This document shows positions 1-6,620 of a DNA stretch of 10,115 nucleotides, piece after piece. The notes under the pieces are model-generated. The model saw only the letters and a program-made list of their open reading frames with translations, did no database searches and was not told the origin of the DNA. This DNA comes from Bacteroidales bacterium 45-6 (lineage in GTDB: Bacteria > Bacteroidota > Bacteroidia > Bacteroidales > Dysgonomonadaceae), in contig MKRS01000346.1 in assembly GCA_001897035.1 (NCBI GenBank), positions 1-10,115 on the forward strand. The letters run 5' to 3'. The first letter of the stretch is position 1. Each line of letters starts with the position of its first letter. Position numbers and translations under genes: made by a program.

Positions 1-198
1 GCGGATGTGGGCCAGGTTGCTGAAAGCCAAGTCATCTTGAGTTTTGTTCACCCCGTTCATAAACGTATTCATGAAAATATACATCGACACGCCAAACGTC
101 ACCCCCAGCATGGCCACCACCGTCTGCCAGATCTTGGAGGTCAAATGCACGGAAGCAATCTGGCTGTTGACCCTATTTTTAGTTGTTTTTGCCATCAT
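1..198 (-). CDS. ABC transporter permease, MacB/FtsX-like, N-terminal fragment
   Basis: Only the first 65-66 codons are in the window; the gene continues past the left edge. The reading frame starts MAKTTKNRVNSQIAS and then gives a hydrophobic stretch (about residues 22-42, IWQTVVAMLGVTFGVSMYI) followed by FMNTFMNGVNKTQDD. This is the cytoplasmic start, first membrane helix and beginning of the periplasmic loop expected of a MacB/LolC/FtsX-type permease. The family identity also rests on context: it follows an HlyD adaptor and a TolC channel on the same strand. Two adjacent ATG codons (starting at 198 and 195) are both possible starts. The start lies inside the end of the adaptor gene (17-20 bp overlap), so translation is probably coupled. 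Expected role: inner-membrane subunit of a tripartite exporter. Substrate unknown. The diagnostic C-terminal part is not visible. Confidence 0.75.
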   Translation of the reverse strand, partial: MMAKTTKNRVNSQIASVHLTSKIWQTVVAMLGVTFGVSMYIFMNTFMNGVNKTQDDLAFSNLAHIR

Positions 199-1285
199 TC
201 CTGTATATTATTTTGTCGGTTTCGGTGAGTCCGTTCTTGATTTCCGCCCATTCGGGAGTGATAATCCCGGTGCGGACGTTCACAGGTTCGCTTTCTCCTT
301 TCAGCTTCACTTTGCTGCCGGCGAGCATGAACCGGCGAGGAATCACCAACGCATGTTTGCTGGCTCCGATGACGATGTTTGCCTGCAACTGCGTCCCTTC
401 GCGCAAATCGGGGGTTACGCCATCATACATCGCTTCTACGATAAAGGATTGGTCAAGGTCACTGAAAGCCGGGAAGATACGGCTTATGTGGGCCTTGTAG
501 CTTTTTCCCCGTTCGGTGTTGAACTCGATATACACCTCCTGCCCCAATTTCACACGGGAAATGTCGTCTTCCGAAACCATCAGTCTGGCTAAATATCGCC
601 CCGAGCCAATTTCAGCGAGCATCTCGCCGTTTTTCACCAAGTCGCCCTTCGCTTTGGGAAGAGTCAGTACAACACCATCGTAAGGTACAGTGAAAATGCC
701 TTGCTTCTTATTTTCCTGCTGGGCAATGTAATTTCCCCTGGCATTCAAGGCCTCCACTTGCAAGTTGCTCCGCATGTCGGCCATATTGCTCTCTACCTGT
801 TTGAGGTTGGCCTTCGATGTTTCATACGCCAGCTTCATCTTGTCCATGTCGGCTTTCGCCACGGCATGAGATGCGTAAAGGTTACGGAAACGGACATATT
901 GCGCCGAATCGGTGGCCAATTGGTCCAATGCCTGGCGTTGTTGCTGCTTGATCTTTTGCCAGACAGGCGAATGGGGAGAATTGTTGCTCTCCGCATACTT
1001 GTAAGAGGCCGATGCCCCCGCCTCTAAGGCTTGCTGGGCATTGTTGGCGAGCTGGAAGAGCAATTGCCCGGCCTTGACCGAATCGCCCTCCTTCACCAAC
1101 GATTCGGTGAGGACGCCTGCCGTTTGGGACGTGACGTGATAGGTGTTTTCCATAATAACGGTGCCGCTTGCAAACACGGCATCCACGATGTCCCTGCGTT
1201 GCGGGGAAGTCGTCTCGCTACGGTTGCAACTTGCAAAAAGCAGCAGCATTGCCCCGCCGATGATTGAGAATCTGTATGATTTCAT
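179..1285 (-). CDS. HlyD/MacA-type periplasmic adaptor lipoprotein
   Basis: Membrane fusion protein of 368 residues, a normal length for the RND/ABC adaptor family, linking an inner-membrane transporter to the TolC channel. The N-terminus has a lipoprotein signal (MLLLFASC, Cys20), so the protein is probably lipid-anchored. After it come the first half of a lipoyl-like barrel (about 45-80, with GVLTESLVKEGDSVKAGQ), a long Gln/Ala-rich alpha-helical hairpin (about 82-193), the second lipoyl half (TVPYDGVVLTLPKAKGD, about 198-215) and beta-barrel/membrane-proximal domains to the end. The order TolC, adaptor, ABC permease supports a MacAB-like exporter rather than an RND pump. Its start is separated from the TolC stop by 106 bp of repeat-like DNA, while its 3' end overlaps the permease. 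A-rich sequence, not a clear Shine-Dalgarno, precedes the ATG. Substrate is not deducible. Confidence 0.9.
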   Translation of the reverse strand: MKSYRFSIIGGAMLLLFASCNRSETTSPQRRDIVDAVFASGTVIMENTYHVTSQTAGVLTESLVKEGDSVKAGQLLFQLANNAQQALEAGASASYKYAESNNSPHSPVWQKIKQQQRQALDQLATDSAQYVRFRNLYASHAVAKADMDKMKLAYETSKANLKQVESNMADMRSNLQVEALNARGNYIAQQENKKQGIFTVPYDGVVLTLPKAKGDLVKNGEMLAEIGSGRYLARLMVSEDDISRVKLGQEVYIEFNTERGKSYKAHISRIFPAFSDLDQSFIVEAMYDGVTPDLREGTQLQANIVIGASKHALVIPRRFMLAGSKVKLKGESEPVNVRTGIITPEWAEIKNGLTETDKIIYRNDGKNN

Positions 1286-1289
1286 ATTT

Positions 1290-1371
1290 TTTTAATCTGA
1301 TAATATGCTAATGTGCCAATATGCCAATGAGATAATGAGCAAGTTCGTAATTCAATAATTCAGTCATTCCC
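1290..1371. repeat. Degenerate 8-bp tandem repeats in the TolC-adaptor gap
   Basis: The 106-bp spacer between the TolC and adaptor genes shows an 8-bp period. On the plus strand the units are ttttaatc (1290), tgataata (1298), tgctaatg (1306), tgccaata (1314), tgccaatg (1322) and agataatg (1330). After a 10-nt break come taattcaa (1348), taattcag (1356) and tcattccc (1364). Read on the minus strand the first set is roughly YATTRKCA. No gene or clear promoter box is visible in this gap. It would be transcribed within the exporter operon. Confidence 0.6.
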
Positions 1372-1391
1372 AGATCGTAACTACATAATAT

Positions 1392-2693
1392 TTATCTCCT
1401 TGCCTCTATTTCGGCCTGCACCACCCGAAACTGCGACGCATCGGTGAGGTATTGGTTCTGGATAGATAAATTCGCATCGAAGGTATTGAGGTAGTCGGCA
1501 AGGCTTGTCAGCCCCTCTTCGTATTTGCAGAGAGCCAAGGCCATGTTTTGCTCCGACAGCTTCATTTTTTCGAGGGTGATGTTCGCCACCCGCTGTGCGC
1601 TGTAATACCGTTTCCAAAGCTGCGAATCATTGACCTGGCTGTTGCGGATCGCTTCCTGGTAGTTGTCCAAGGCAATTTGCTTCTCAATTTTCGAAGCATT
1701 GTATTTCGCCTTGTTGGCAAACCCCGTGAAAATCGGCACACTGACAGACAAGCCTACGTAGCTTGAGGGTTTCCAATTGGAACCGAAGGAGGGATCGATG
1801 TTGTCGCTATAATGATAAGACCCGACATATCCTTTCAGGCTGATTTGCGGCAAAAAGGCGGAGCGAGCGGCTTTCATCTGGTAGTCGGAAACATCGGCCT
1901 CTTTCTTATAGACATCGGCCTCCTTGTCGGGCAGAAGCGAAAGCTTGTCCGCATCAACTGGTGAAAATGCTTGCTTCTCGACCACCTCAACGGCTACCGA
2001 ATCGGGAATGGAAAGCGCCGATTTCAACTGTGACTGACATTGGTCGAGGTACAACTGCGCCTTGTCCAACTGTTGCAGCACCTCCTTCCGGTTGATTTCC
2101 GCCTGATTCACGGACAACAAATCGGCCAACCCTTCCTGAAATTTTTTATTTGTCAAGCTTGCGATGGAGTCGGCCACGGCTACGTTTTGCGTCCAAATGC
2201 CAATCGCCTGCTGGGAAACCACCACGGCATAATACGCCTGAACCGCCTGCTGCTTGAGCTGCTGTGCGTAGTAAGATTCGTTGGCCTGCTGCAGATTGAC
2301 TTGTGCGGAAGCTGTTTTCGACTCGAAAACGGAAGTCCAGTTCATCAAAGTGTAATTCACGTTGATTCCCGCCGTGTAGTTGTAATCCTTTCCGAATTTC
2401 AGAAAAACAGTTTCGCCCGGTTTTCCGACAAGTTCGCCCGGAACGGGAGTTTCCTGCACATGGATGTTGTATTGCCCGGAAGCTCCAGCGGAAATATTGG
2501 GGAACAAAAAGGCGTTTGCAGCCCGTTTGTTTTGTTTAGCCTGCACAGTTTTTAATTGTTGCACCCTATATCCCGCATTGCTTTTGAGCGCAAGATTCCT
2601 GGCATCGTCCGCCGAGCGGAGAACGATTTGTGCATTGCCGGCAAAGGCAAACAAACACGACATGAGAACAAATGCCAAGTTCTTTGCCTTCAT
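1392..2693 (-). CDS. TolC-family outer membrane efflux protein
   Basis: 433 residues, the usual length for the outer membrane efflux protein (OEP) family, which forms trimeric channels through the outer membrane and periplasm. A signal peptide (MKAKNLAFVLMSCLFAFAGNA) is followed by Gln, with probable cleavage after NA. Two OEP repeats follow: residues about 25-215 contain a long helix pair with the YYAQQLKQQAVQAYYAVV region, and about 255-430 contain PQISLKGYVGSYHY and VGLSVSVPIFTGF, the typical beta-strand turn before the second helical pair. The C-terminal part KYEEGLTSLADYLNTFDA matches the family's conserved G-x-x-S/T-x-x-D/E-x-L helix. It starts with a 4-bp ATGA overlap with the DUF2147 gene stop, so the two are almost certainly one operon. 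It probably pairs with the downstream adaptor and ABC permease. Confidence 0.93.
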   Translation of the reverse strand: MKAKNLAFVLMSCLFAFAGNAQIVLRSADDARNLALKSNAGYRVQQLKTVQAKQNKRAANAFLFPNISAGASGQYNIHVQETPVPGELVGKPGETVFLKFGKDYNYTAGINVNYTLMNWTSVFESKTASAQVNLQQANESYYAQQLKQQAVQAYYAVVVSQQAIGIWTQNVAVADSIASLTNKKFQEGLADLLSVNQAEINRKEVLQQLDKAQLYLDQCQSQLKSALSIPDSVAVEVVEKQAFSPVDADKLSLLPDKEADVYKKEADVSDYQMKAARSAFLPQISLKGYVGSYHYSDNIDPSFGSNWKPSSYVGLSVSVPIFTGFANKAKYNASKIEKQIALDNYQEAIRNSQVNDSQLWKRYYSAQRVANITLEKMKLSEQNMALALCKYEEGLTSLADYLNTFDANLSIQNQYLTDASQFRVVQAEIEARR

Positions 2694-3112
2694 GCTCTTG
2701 TCCAGATTTGAGAATTTGACATCAAACCTTTCTTCCCTGTGATTTCCAATTTGTTGTCGGAAAGAAACCTGACCGAACCATTAACGATCATGCCTCTCCT
2801 GGGAGCATAGATCTTGCCGTTTTTGTAAAGCCCGTTCTCGAATTGCAGCCCGTAAATGATGACGGTCCCAACCAATGCATTTTTTCTCAAGGCAGGATTG
2901 GGATTCTTCGCATCCAGAAGTGGTTGCCCGTTTTTGTCTTTCGCCTCTGCCATCCATACTATTTTGGCGGAATATGTCTCCGAACCTGAAAACTCGATTT
3001 TCATTGTCTTGTTTTCATTTATCCAAATTCCGTGAATTTTGTCCGCTTGCCTTTGAGAGAAAGCTGCGAGAGCCAGACAAAACAAAAGGGATGTTGCTAC
3101 CATTTTTTTCAT
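2690..3112 (-). CDS. DUF2147 domain secreted protein
   Basis: 140-residue exported protein starting at MKKMVATSLLFCLALAAFSQ, a signal peptide with likely cleavage before Gln20. The mature part matches DUF2147 in layout: a GIWINENKTMKIEF strand pair near the start, a central GLQFENGLYKNGKIYAPRRG segment and a final LEITGKKGLMSNSQIWTRA strand ending in the family's W-x-R signature. The family is lipocalin-like in fold; its molecular function is not established. I chose the ATG at 3112 because AGGAG lies 10 nt upstream (3123-3127 on the plus strand) and because a longer start at 3142 would sit inside the predicted promoter. First gene of the exporter operon, with an ATGA overlap with the TolC gene. 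An envelope-linked role beside the exporter is inference. Confidence 0.87.
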   Translation of the reverse strand: MKKMVATSLLFCLALAAFSQRQADKIHGIWINENKTMKIEFSGSETYSAKIVWMAEAKDKNGQPLLDAKNPNPALRKNALVGTVIIYGLQFENGLYKNGKIYAPRRGMIVNGSVRFLSDNKLEITGKKGLMSNSQIWTRA

Positions 3113-3139
3113 AATCTTATGTCTCCTATCTTTTTGGCA

Positions 3140-3171
3140 CAAAATTATGGCAGTGAGCGATTTGGTTCAAG
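3140..3171 (-). promoter_or_regulatory. Candidate Bacteroidota promoter of the exporter operon
   Basis: Read on the minus strand, TAATTTTG (plus 3140-3147) fits the TAnnTTTG -7 box exactly. CTTG (plus 3168-3171), a 3 of 4 match to the TTTG -33 box, lies 20 nt upstream, inside the usual 19-21 nt spacing. Transcription would start near 3134, giving a leader of about 22 nt that contains the AGGAG ribosome binding site before the ATG at 3112. Confidence 0.6.
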
Positions 3172-3187
3172 GCCATTCTGCTTGAAC
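3165..3187. promoter_or_regulatory. Inverted repeat overlapping the -33 box, possible operator
   Basis: GTTCAAG (3165-3171) and CTTGAAC (3181-3187) are a perfect 7-bp inverted repeat separated by 9 nt. One arm contains the proposed -33 box of the exporter operon, the placement expected for an operator. The adjacent LytTR regulator is one possible ligand, but LytTR proteins usually bind direct repeats, so the match is not obvious. Confidence 0.4.
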
Positions 3188-3233
3188 TGAACAAAGGAAA
3201 GGGTGAAATGAACAGATCCGGGATTACTGGCTT

Positions 3234-3995
3234 TCAGCCTTCCATCCAGCGCATAAATTCGGAAACTTTCAGCCGGCTGACCACGAGCGATTCGGGAAGC
3301 TTGACATGCGTTTTCACAACGACCTTGCGGTTGAAATAAGGTTGTATTTCCACCACTGCCTTTCGGTTGACCAAGGCCTGGCGGCTGATGCGGAAAAAAT
3401 CGGCGGGATTAATCTCTTCCTCCAATTCGGATAATGGACGAAAGATGGCGTGCTTTTGATTACCAAAGGTGTAGGCATAAAGCACCTCGTCGGACACAAA
3501 AAACACGGCAACGTCGGACACTTGCAGGGGTATGAAATTTTCCCGGGATGGCAACAGAAGGGATTTCCTGTAATCTTTTGGGGGTTGGATGGATTGCTTC
3601 AACAAATCGAGCAGCGACGGATCCCATTTCATCATCAGCCGGAATCCTTCCAATTTGTCCAACGCCATTTTCACGTCCTCGCCCTTCACTGGCTTCAACA
3701 GATAATCAATGCCGTTCGACTTGAAGGCTTGCAAGGCATATTGGTCGTAAGCCGTACAGAAAATCACAGGTGTTTTCACTTCCACCTGCTTGAAAATCTC
3801 GAAACTAAGCCCATCGGCCAACTGGATATCGAGAAAGATCACATCCGGCATGTTTTTTCCGGCAGAGAGGAATTCCACCGTCGATTCGATGCTGTCCAGA
3901 ACACCCACCACGAGCGATTCGGGGCGAAGTTCCTGTACGATGGACTGCAACATCCGGGCAGTCTGCGGCTCATCCTCCACGATCAAGATCTTCAT
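3234..3995 (-). CDS. LytTR-family response regulator
   Basis: 253-residue DNA-binding response regulator. The receiver domain (about 1-118) has the acidic pair E7/D8 (ILIVEDEP), the phospho-acceptor Asp56 (DVIFLDIQL), the conserved Thr81 (IFCTAYDQYA) and Lys101 (DYLLKPV). A linker leads to a LytTR DNA-binding domain (about 143-250) with SRENFIPLQVSDVAVFFVSD and FFRISRQALVNRKAV, the typical family strands. It is the second gene of a pair: its ATG overlaps the kinase stop codon (TGA) by 4 bp. The stop codon lies in a small GGCT-GAA-AGCC hairpin. The exporter operon begins about 120 bp further on in the same direction and is the obvious candidate target, although that is inference. Confidence 0.95.
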   Translation of the reverse strand: MKILIVEDEPQTARMLQSIVQELRPESLVVGVLDSIESTVEFLSAGKNMPDVIFLDIQLADGLSFEIFKQVEVKTPVIFCTAYDQYALQAFKSNGIDYLLKPVKGEDVKMALDKLEGFRLMMKWDPSLLDLLKQSIQPPKDYRKSLLLPSRENFIPLQVSDVAVFFVSDEVLYAYTFGNQKHAIFRPLSELEEEINPADFFRISRQALVNRKAVVEIQPYFNRKVVVKTHVKLPESLVVSRLKVSEFMRWMEG

Positions 3996-5029
3996 AAGTC
4001 CATCAATTTAAGCGTGACACAAAATTTGTTTCCATCAGAATGAATGCCAATCCCTTCCTTCTCTCCCAGCAGAGCGTATCTGTTTTGGAGGTTGGAAAGC
4101 CCGAAGCCCGAATTTTCTTCTTTCGTTTGCTTGGGTTGCAAGTTATTTTGCACGGTCAGCCTGTCTTTTGGGGCAGTAAAAATCCGGATATGGAGCGGCT
4201 TGCTTTGCGAGATGACATTGTGCTTGATGCAATTCTCAATCAAGATTTGCAAACTGAATGTGGGCAGATAAAGCATCTTGGCATCCTCTTGTATCTCAAA
4301 TTCAATATCCAGAAGATGCTCGAAGCGGATCGACAACATGTAGATGTAGCTGCTGGCAAACTCCAATTCTTCCGAAAGGGTCACCACATTTTTGTCCTTC
4401 TTTTGCAGGATTTGCCTCAGCACTTCCGAAAGTTTCATCACATATTCTTCCGAATTGGGATCTTTCTGGTGGATCATTGAGCGAAGTGTCGAGAGCGCAT
4501 TGAAAAGGAAATGCGGGTTCACTTGCTGGCGCAACAACTCGAACCGAGAGAGGATGTTTTCGGTCTTCAACTGCTCGTTCTGCATCGCCACTTCTTGCGC
4601 CACACGGTTGCGGTAGAGCGCATATTGCACCAAGTTGATGAGTGCAATACCAAACAACCCGCGCCAGAAAATCAGGAAATAAGATGTCTTCTCCCGGTCC
4701 AGAATAGTCACATAGAACGAGTCGTAATTTCCCGAAAGGCATCGCCCAAGGATGGTAAAACCAAACAGCAGCAAGAGGTTGGAGCCGATTATCAAGCCAA
4801 AAGCCACAAGCCGTTTGTTCTCTTTGCGATAGATGTATCGTTGGGTGAAGTAGGCGCTGGTGTACCAGCTTATCAGTAGGAAAGCAAATGTCAGAAACCA
4901 GATGACCAAGATTTTCTGCCAATGGAAATTGTCCCGCCGTTCAATATTGTTCATGATATTGAGCAACGGAACAATGGCTGAAAAAAGGATCGCTACATAC
5001 AAGTCGCTCGATTTCGATAGCTTCTTCAT
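3992..5029 (-). CDS. LytS-type sensor histidine kinase (His_kinase family)
   Basis: 345-residue membrane sensor kinase. Four predicted membrane helices lie at about 11-27, 40-57, 74-96 and 116-138, with short loops, so there is no large extracytoplasmic sensor domain; the signal may be sensed within the membrane or through a partner. A short coiled linker (about 140-168) leads to the His_kinase motif LRQQVNPHFLFNALSTLRSM with phospho-acceptor His173. The ATPase domain has an N-box ILIENCIKHN (Asn266) and a G-box GFGLSNLQNR (308-317). This is the architecture of the kinases that partner LytTR regulators. It shares an ATGA overlap with the regulator gene. The start ATG lacks a strong Shine-Dalgarno. 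A Spy/CpxP-like protein is encoded just upstream on the same strand and could be a periplasmic accessory (inference). Confidence 0.95.
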   Translation of the reverse strand: MKKLSKSSDLYVAILFSAIVPLLNIMNNIERRDNFHWQKILVIWFLTFAFLLISWYTSAYFTQRYIYRKENKRLVAFGLIIGSNLLLLFGFTILGRCLSGNYDSFYVTILDREKTSYFLIFWRGLFGIALINLVQYALYRNRVAQEVAMQNEQLKTENILSRFELLRQQVNPHFLFNALSTLRSMIHQKDPNSEEYVMKLSEVLRQILQKKDKNVVTLSEELEFASSYIYMLSIRFEHLLDIEFEIQEDAKMLYLPTFSLQILIENCIKHNVISQSKPLHIRIFTAPKDRLTVQNNLQPKQTKEENSGFGLSNLQNRYALLGEKEGIGIHSDGNKFCVTLKLMDL

Positions 5030-5052
5030 CAGGTAGGTGATTGTTGTGGTTT

Positions 5053-5060
5053 CAAATATA
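5053..5060 (-). promoter_or_regulatory. Candidate -7 box for the two-component operon
   Basis: On the minus strand this reads TATATTTG, an exact fit to TAnnTTTG, about 24 nt before the kinase ATG. Only a weak -33 match (CCTG) is found 19 nt upstream. The site lies between the kinase start and the hairpin at 5097-5128, consistent with a fresh transcription start after a terminator. Confidence 0.45.
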
Positions 5061-5096
5061 TCAAATTATTTGGAGATAACAGGTAAGCAGATGCAG

Positions 5097-5128
5097 ATAA
5101 CGGGGCGTTTTAAGGATCGCCCCGTTAT
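5097..5128 (-). terminator. Strong GC-rich hairpin after the Spy-like gene, probable terminator
   Basis: ATAACGGGGCG (5097-5107) pairs perfectly with CGCCCCGTTAT (5118-5128), an 11-bp stem with a 10-nt loop. It lies about 70 nt past the stop of the minus-strand Spy-like gene and before the kinase promoter candidate. No long U-tract follows on the minus strand, so termination may be imperfect or assisted. The stem could instead protect an RNA end. Confidence 0.65.
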
Positions 5129-5196
5129 TGAATGCGCCAGCTTCGCGTCAAGGAAGCGGCATTCCGTTTTCAAAAGAAAAAAAGTTCTCCAAGCTG

Positions 5197-5595
5197 TTAG
5201 TTCTTCATCTGCTTGAACTGCTCGCGCATCTGCTGCTTCATTTCGTCTGCCATTTTCTTGTATTCGGCATACTGGTCTTTGTTCAGTACTTTTTTGAGTT
5301 CATCATCCTTTGCAGACATGGAAGATTTCAGTTTTTTCGCCTTCGACAGCTTGTTGCCGGCGTCAGTTAGCGTTTGTTCATTGATTTTCGCATACTTGAG
5401 GTTAATCTCCTGAACGGATTTCAGTTGGCCGTCGCTCAGGGACAATCGCTCCTTCATCTTTTGGGTTATCATCGAGGCCCTCTCTTCTGACGTTTTCATA
5501 CTGTTTTGTGCTGAAAGAGAGTTAGCCGCGGTGGCCATCAGTAACAAACAAATGGCTGCAACATGCAGGAAGATCTTTTTTGAATTCGTTTTCAT
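5197..5595 (-). CDS. Small helical periplasmic protein, Spy/CpxP or DUF4890-like
   Basis: 132 residues from the ATG at 5595 (an in-frame ATG at 5604 would add MIE). A signal peptide ends near NSLSAQ. The mature part is almost all charged amphipathic helix, rich in Lys, Glu, Met and Gln: KMKERLSLSDGQLKSVQEIN, then LKKVLNKDQYAEYKKMADEM and a final QQMREQFKQMKN. The L-S-x-x-Q and L-x-x-x-Q/D-Q-x-x-x-Y spacing resembles the LTxxQ repeats of Spy/CpxP, periplasmic chaperone or kinase-modulator proteins; Bacteroidota relatives are often placed in DUF4890. The start at 5595 shares AATGAAAACGAATT with the NigD-like gene start. It lies 44 bp after the NigD-like gene and is probably cotranscribed with it, ending at the hairpin before the kinase gene. 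A chaperone role or a role in sensing by the kinase is inference. Confidence 0.8.
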   Translation of the reverse strand: MKTNSKKIFLHVAAICLLLMATAANSLSAQNSMKTSEERASMITQKMKERLSLSDGQLKSVQEINLKYAKINEQTLTDAGNKLSKAKKLKSSMSAKDDELKKVLNKDQYAEYKKMADEMKQQMREQFKQMKN

Positions 5596-5639
5596 TTCTA
5601 TCATATTTTTAATTAGTTAATAAACAAACAGTTGACAAA

Positions 5640-6362
5640 TCAGCGAAAACCATCGCCACTATATTTTATATCGTTTCCAACATCGCTATTGCGTAAAAAA
5701 TCAGAATGTACGTGGTATTCCACTTCTCCTTGAAAGTCTTTGGCCCGAATAACAAATTCCACCAGGTTACTTCCATTCTTGTATGGGGCCAAGTTGAAGC
5801 TCACTGTCCCCAAGCGGGCCACCGACTGCGGATCGTTGTGCGCATTGTGCCTGAATTCGAGGTAAACCTTGCCGTCTTCGGGGTGGACGATCATCTTGTT
5901 TTCCACCAGGTTTATCAGGTGCGTTGCGGTGAAACCATAATTAAATCCGAAATTTACATTCAGGTATCCTCCAGAACACCACAAGGAGTAGATCTTCACC
6001 GGGTCGTCACCAATTTCAGATTGATTCTCAGTGGTTAGATAGGCAACATCCTTGGTCAATATCTTCACCACGTTGTTGAGGGTCACGTTATAATTGCTGG
6101 AATCTGGATTCGACCTGATTGTGTAATTTACAAATGCACGTTGGCCCTCCGTTGGATTGTAATTGTCAAGATGCGATGATTCTATCAGCAAGTTTCTTCC
6201 CCCATCAGTCCATATAACATTTCTATCGCCAACCGGGTTCAATGTTGCCCGTTCCACCCAATTTTGGCTATATTCTACTTTCTCCTCTTCATCGCACGAG
6301 GCCAACAGAATACATGTGGCAAACATAGCAGGCAAAAACATTTTTGGAAAATTCGTTTTCAT
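5640..6362 (-). CDS. NigD-like lipoprotein
   Basis: 240-residue lipoprotein. The signal peptide ends in LLASC (Cys23), followed by DEEEK, an acidic stretch like the surface-export signal of Bacteroidota lipoproteins. The body matches the NigD family: an N-terminal OB-like domain (about 34-110, with EGQRAFVNYTI and NNVVKILTKDV) and a C-terminal beta domain (about 118-215, with DDPVKIYSLWCSGGYLNVNF, NYGFTATHLINLV and KVYLEFRHNAHNDPQ). NigD was named from a nigrescin bacteriocin locus in Prevotella; its biochemical function is not known and most homologues are not linked to bacteriocins. About 20 residues after the second domain (DFLRNSDVGNDIKYSGDGFR) may be an extension. The only upstream alternative start is TTG at 6371, so ATG at 6362 is preferred. 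Probably the first gene of a pair with the Spy-like protein. Confidence 0.88.
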   Translation of the reverse strand: MKTNFPKMFLPAMFATCILLASCDEEEKVEYSQNWVERATLNPVGDRNVIWTDGGRNLLIESSHLDNYNPTEGQRAFVNYTIRSNPDSSNYNVTLNNVVKILTKDVAYLTTENQSEIGDDPVKIYSLWCSGGYLNVNFGFNYGFTATHLINLVENKMIVHPEDGKVYLEFRHNAHNDPQSVARLGTVSFNLAPYKNGSNLVEFVIRAKDFQGEVEYHVHSDFLRNSDVGNDIKYSGDGFR

Positions 6363-6386
6363 TGCAACCAAATTTTAAATTTATAT

Positions 6387-6429
6387 AACAGGCAATTTGA
6401 AATTAATCTCTTTGACAGCAATGCCTGTT
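6387..6429 (-). promoter_or_regulatory. Inverted repeat in the leader of the NigD-like gene
   Basis: AACAGGCA (6387-6394) and TGCCTGTT (6422-6429) are a perfect 8-bp inverted repeat separated by 27 nt. The near arm is 24 nt upstream of the NigD-like ATG. It may be an operator or, if transcribed, a hairpin in the 5' leader. Confidence 0.4.
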
Positions 6430-6584
6430 TTCAGATGCAAATATCGGACATTTCAATTTTTTTATTAAGCGGAAAATACCCGAACAGAACATCTGGATGA
6501 TTGAAATGGACAAAATATCGAGTTAATTGATTTTTTGCAGAGTGTATATTGTTATCTATTCTCATTCCAAATTTCATATAATTA

Positions 6585-6598
6585 TGAACGTGCGTTCA
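6585..6598. promoter_or_regulatory. Dyad at the -33 position, candidate operator
   Basis: TGAACG-TG-CGTTCA is a 6-bp inverted repeat with a 2-nt centre, the compact symmetry of a site for a dimeric HTH repressor. It lies where the -33 element of the rightward promoter (-7 box at 6608-6615) would be. Confidence 0.5.
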
Positions 6599-6607
6599 AA
6601 TATTTTA

Positions 6608-6615
6608 TACATTTG
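6608..6615 (+). promoter_or_regulatory. Candidate -7 box for the DUF134 operon
   Basis: TAcaTTTG fits the Bacteroidota TAnnTTTG element exactly and faces the DUF134 gene. Transcription would start near 6621, giving a leader of about 78 nt. No TTTG is present at the -33 position, where the dyad at 6585-6598 lies instead. Confidence 0.5.
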
Positions 6616-6620
6616 TACCA

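Noticed and set aside
44..592. Plus-strand 182-codon frame opposite the adaptor and permease genes
   Set aside because: Runs antisense to a clear HlyD adaptor and ABC permease; translation is His/Phe-rich with no family motif.
4302..4922. Minus-strand 206-codon frame inside the kinase gene
   Set aside because: Same strand but different frame from the histidine kinase, which carries all the expected motifs; this frame has none.
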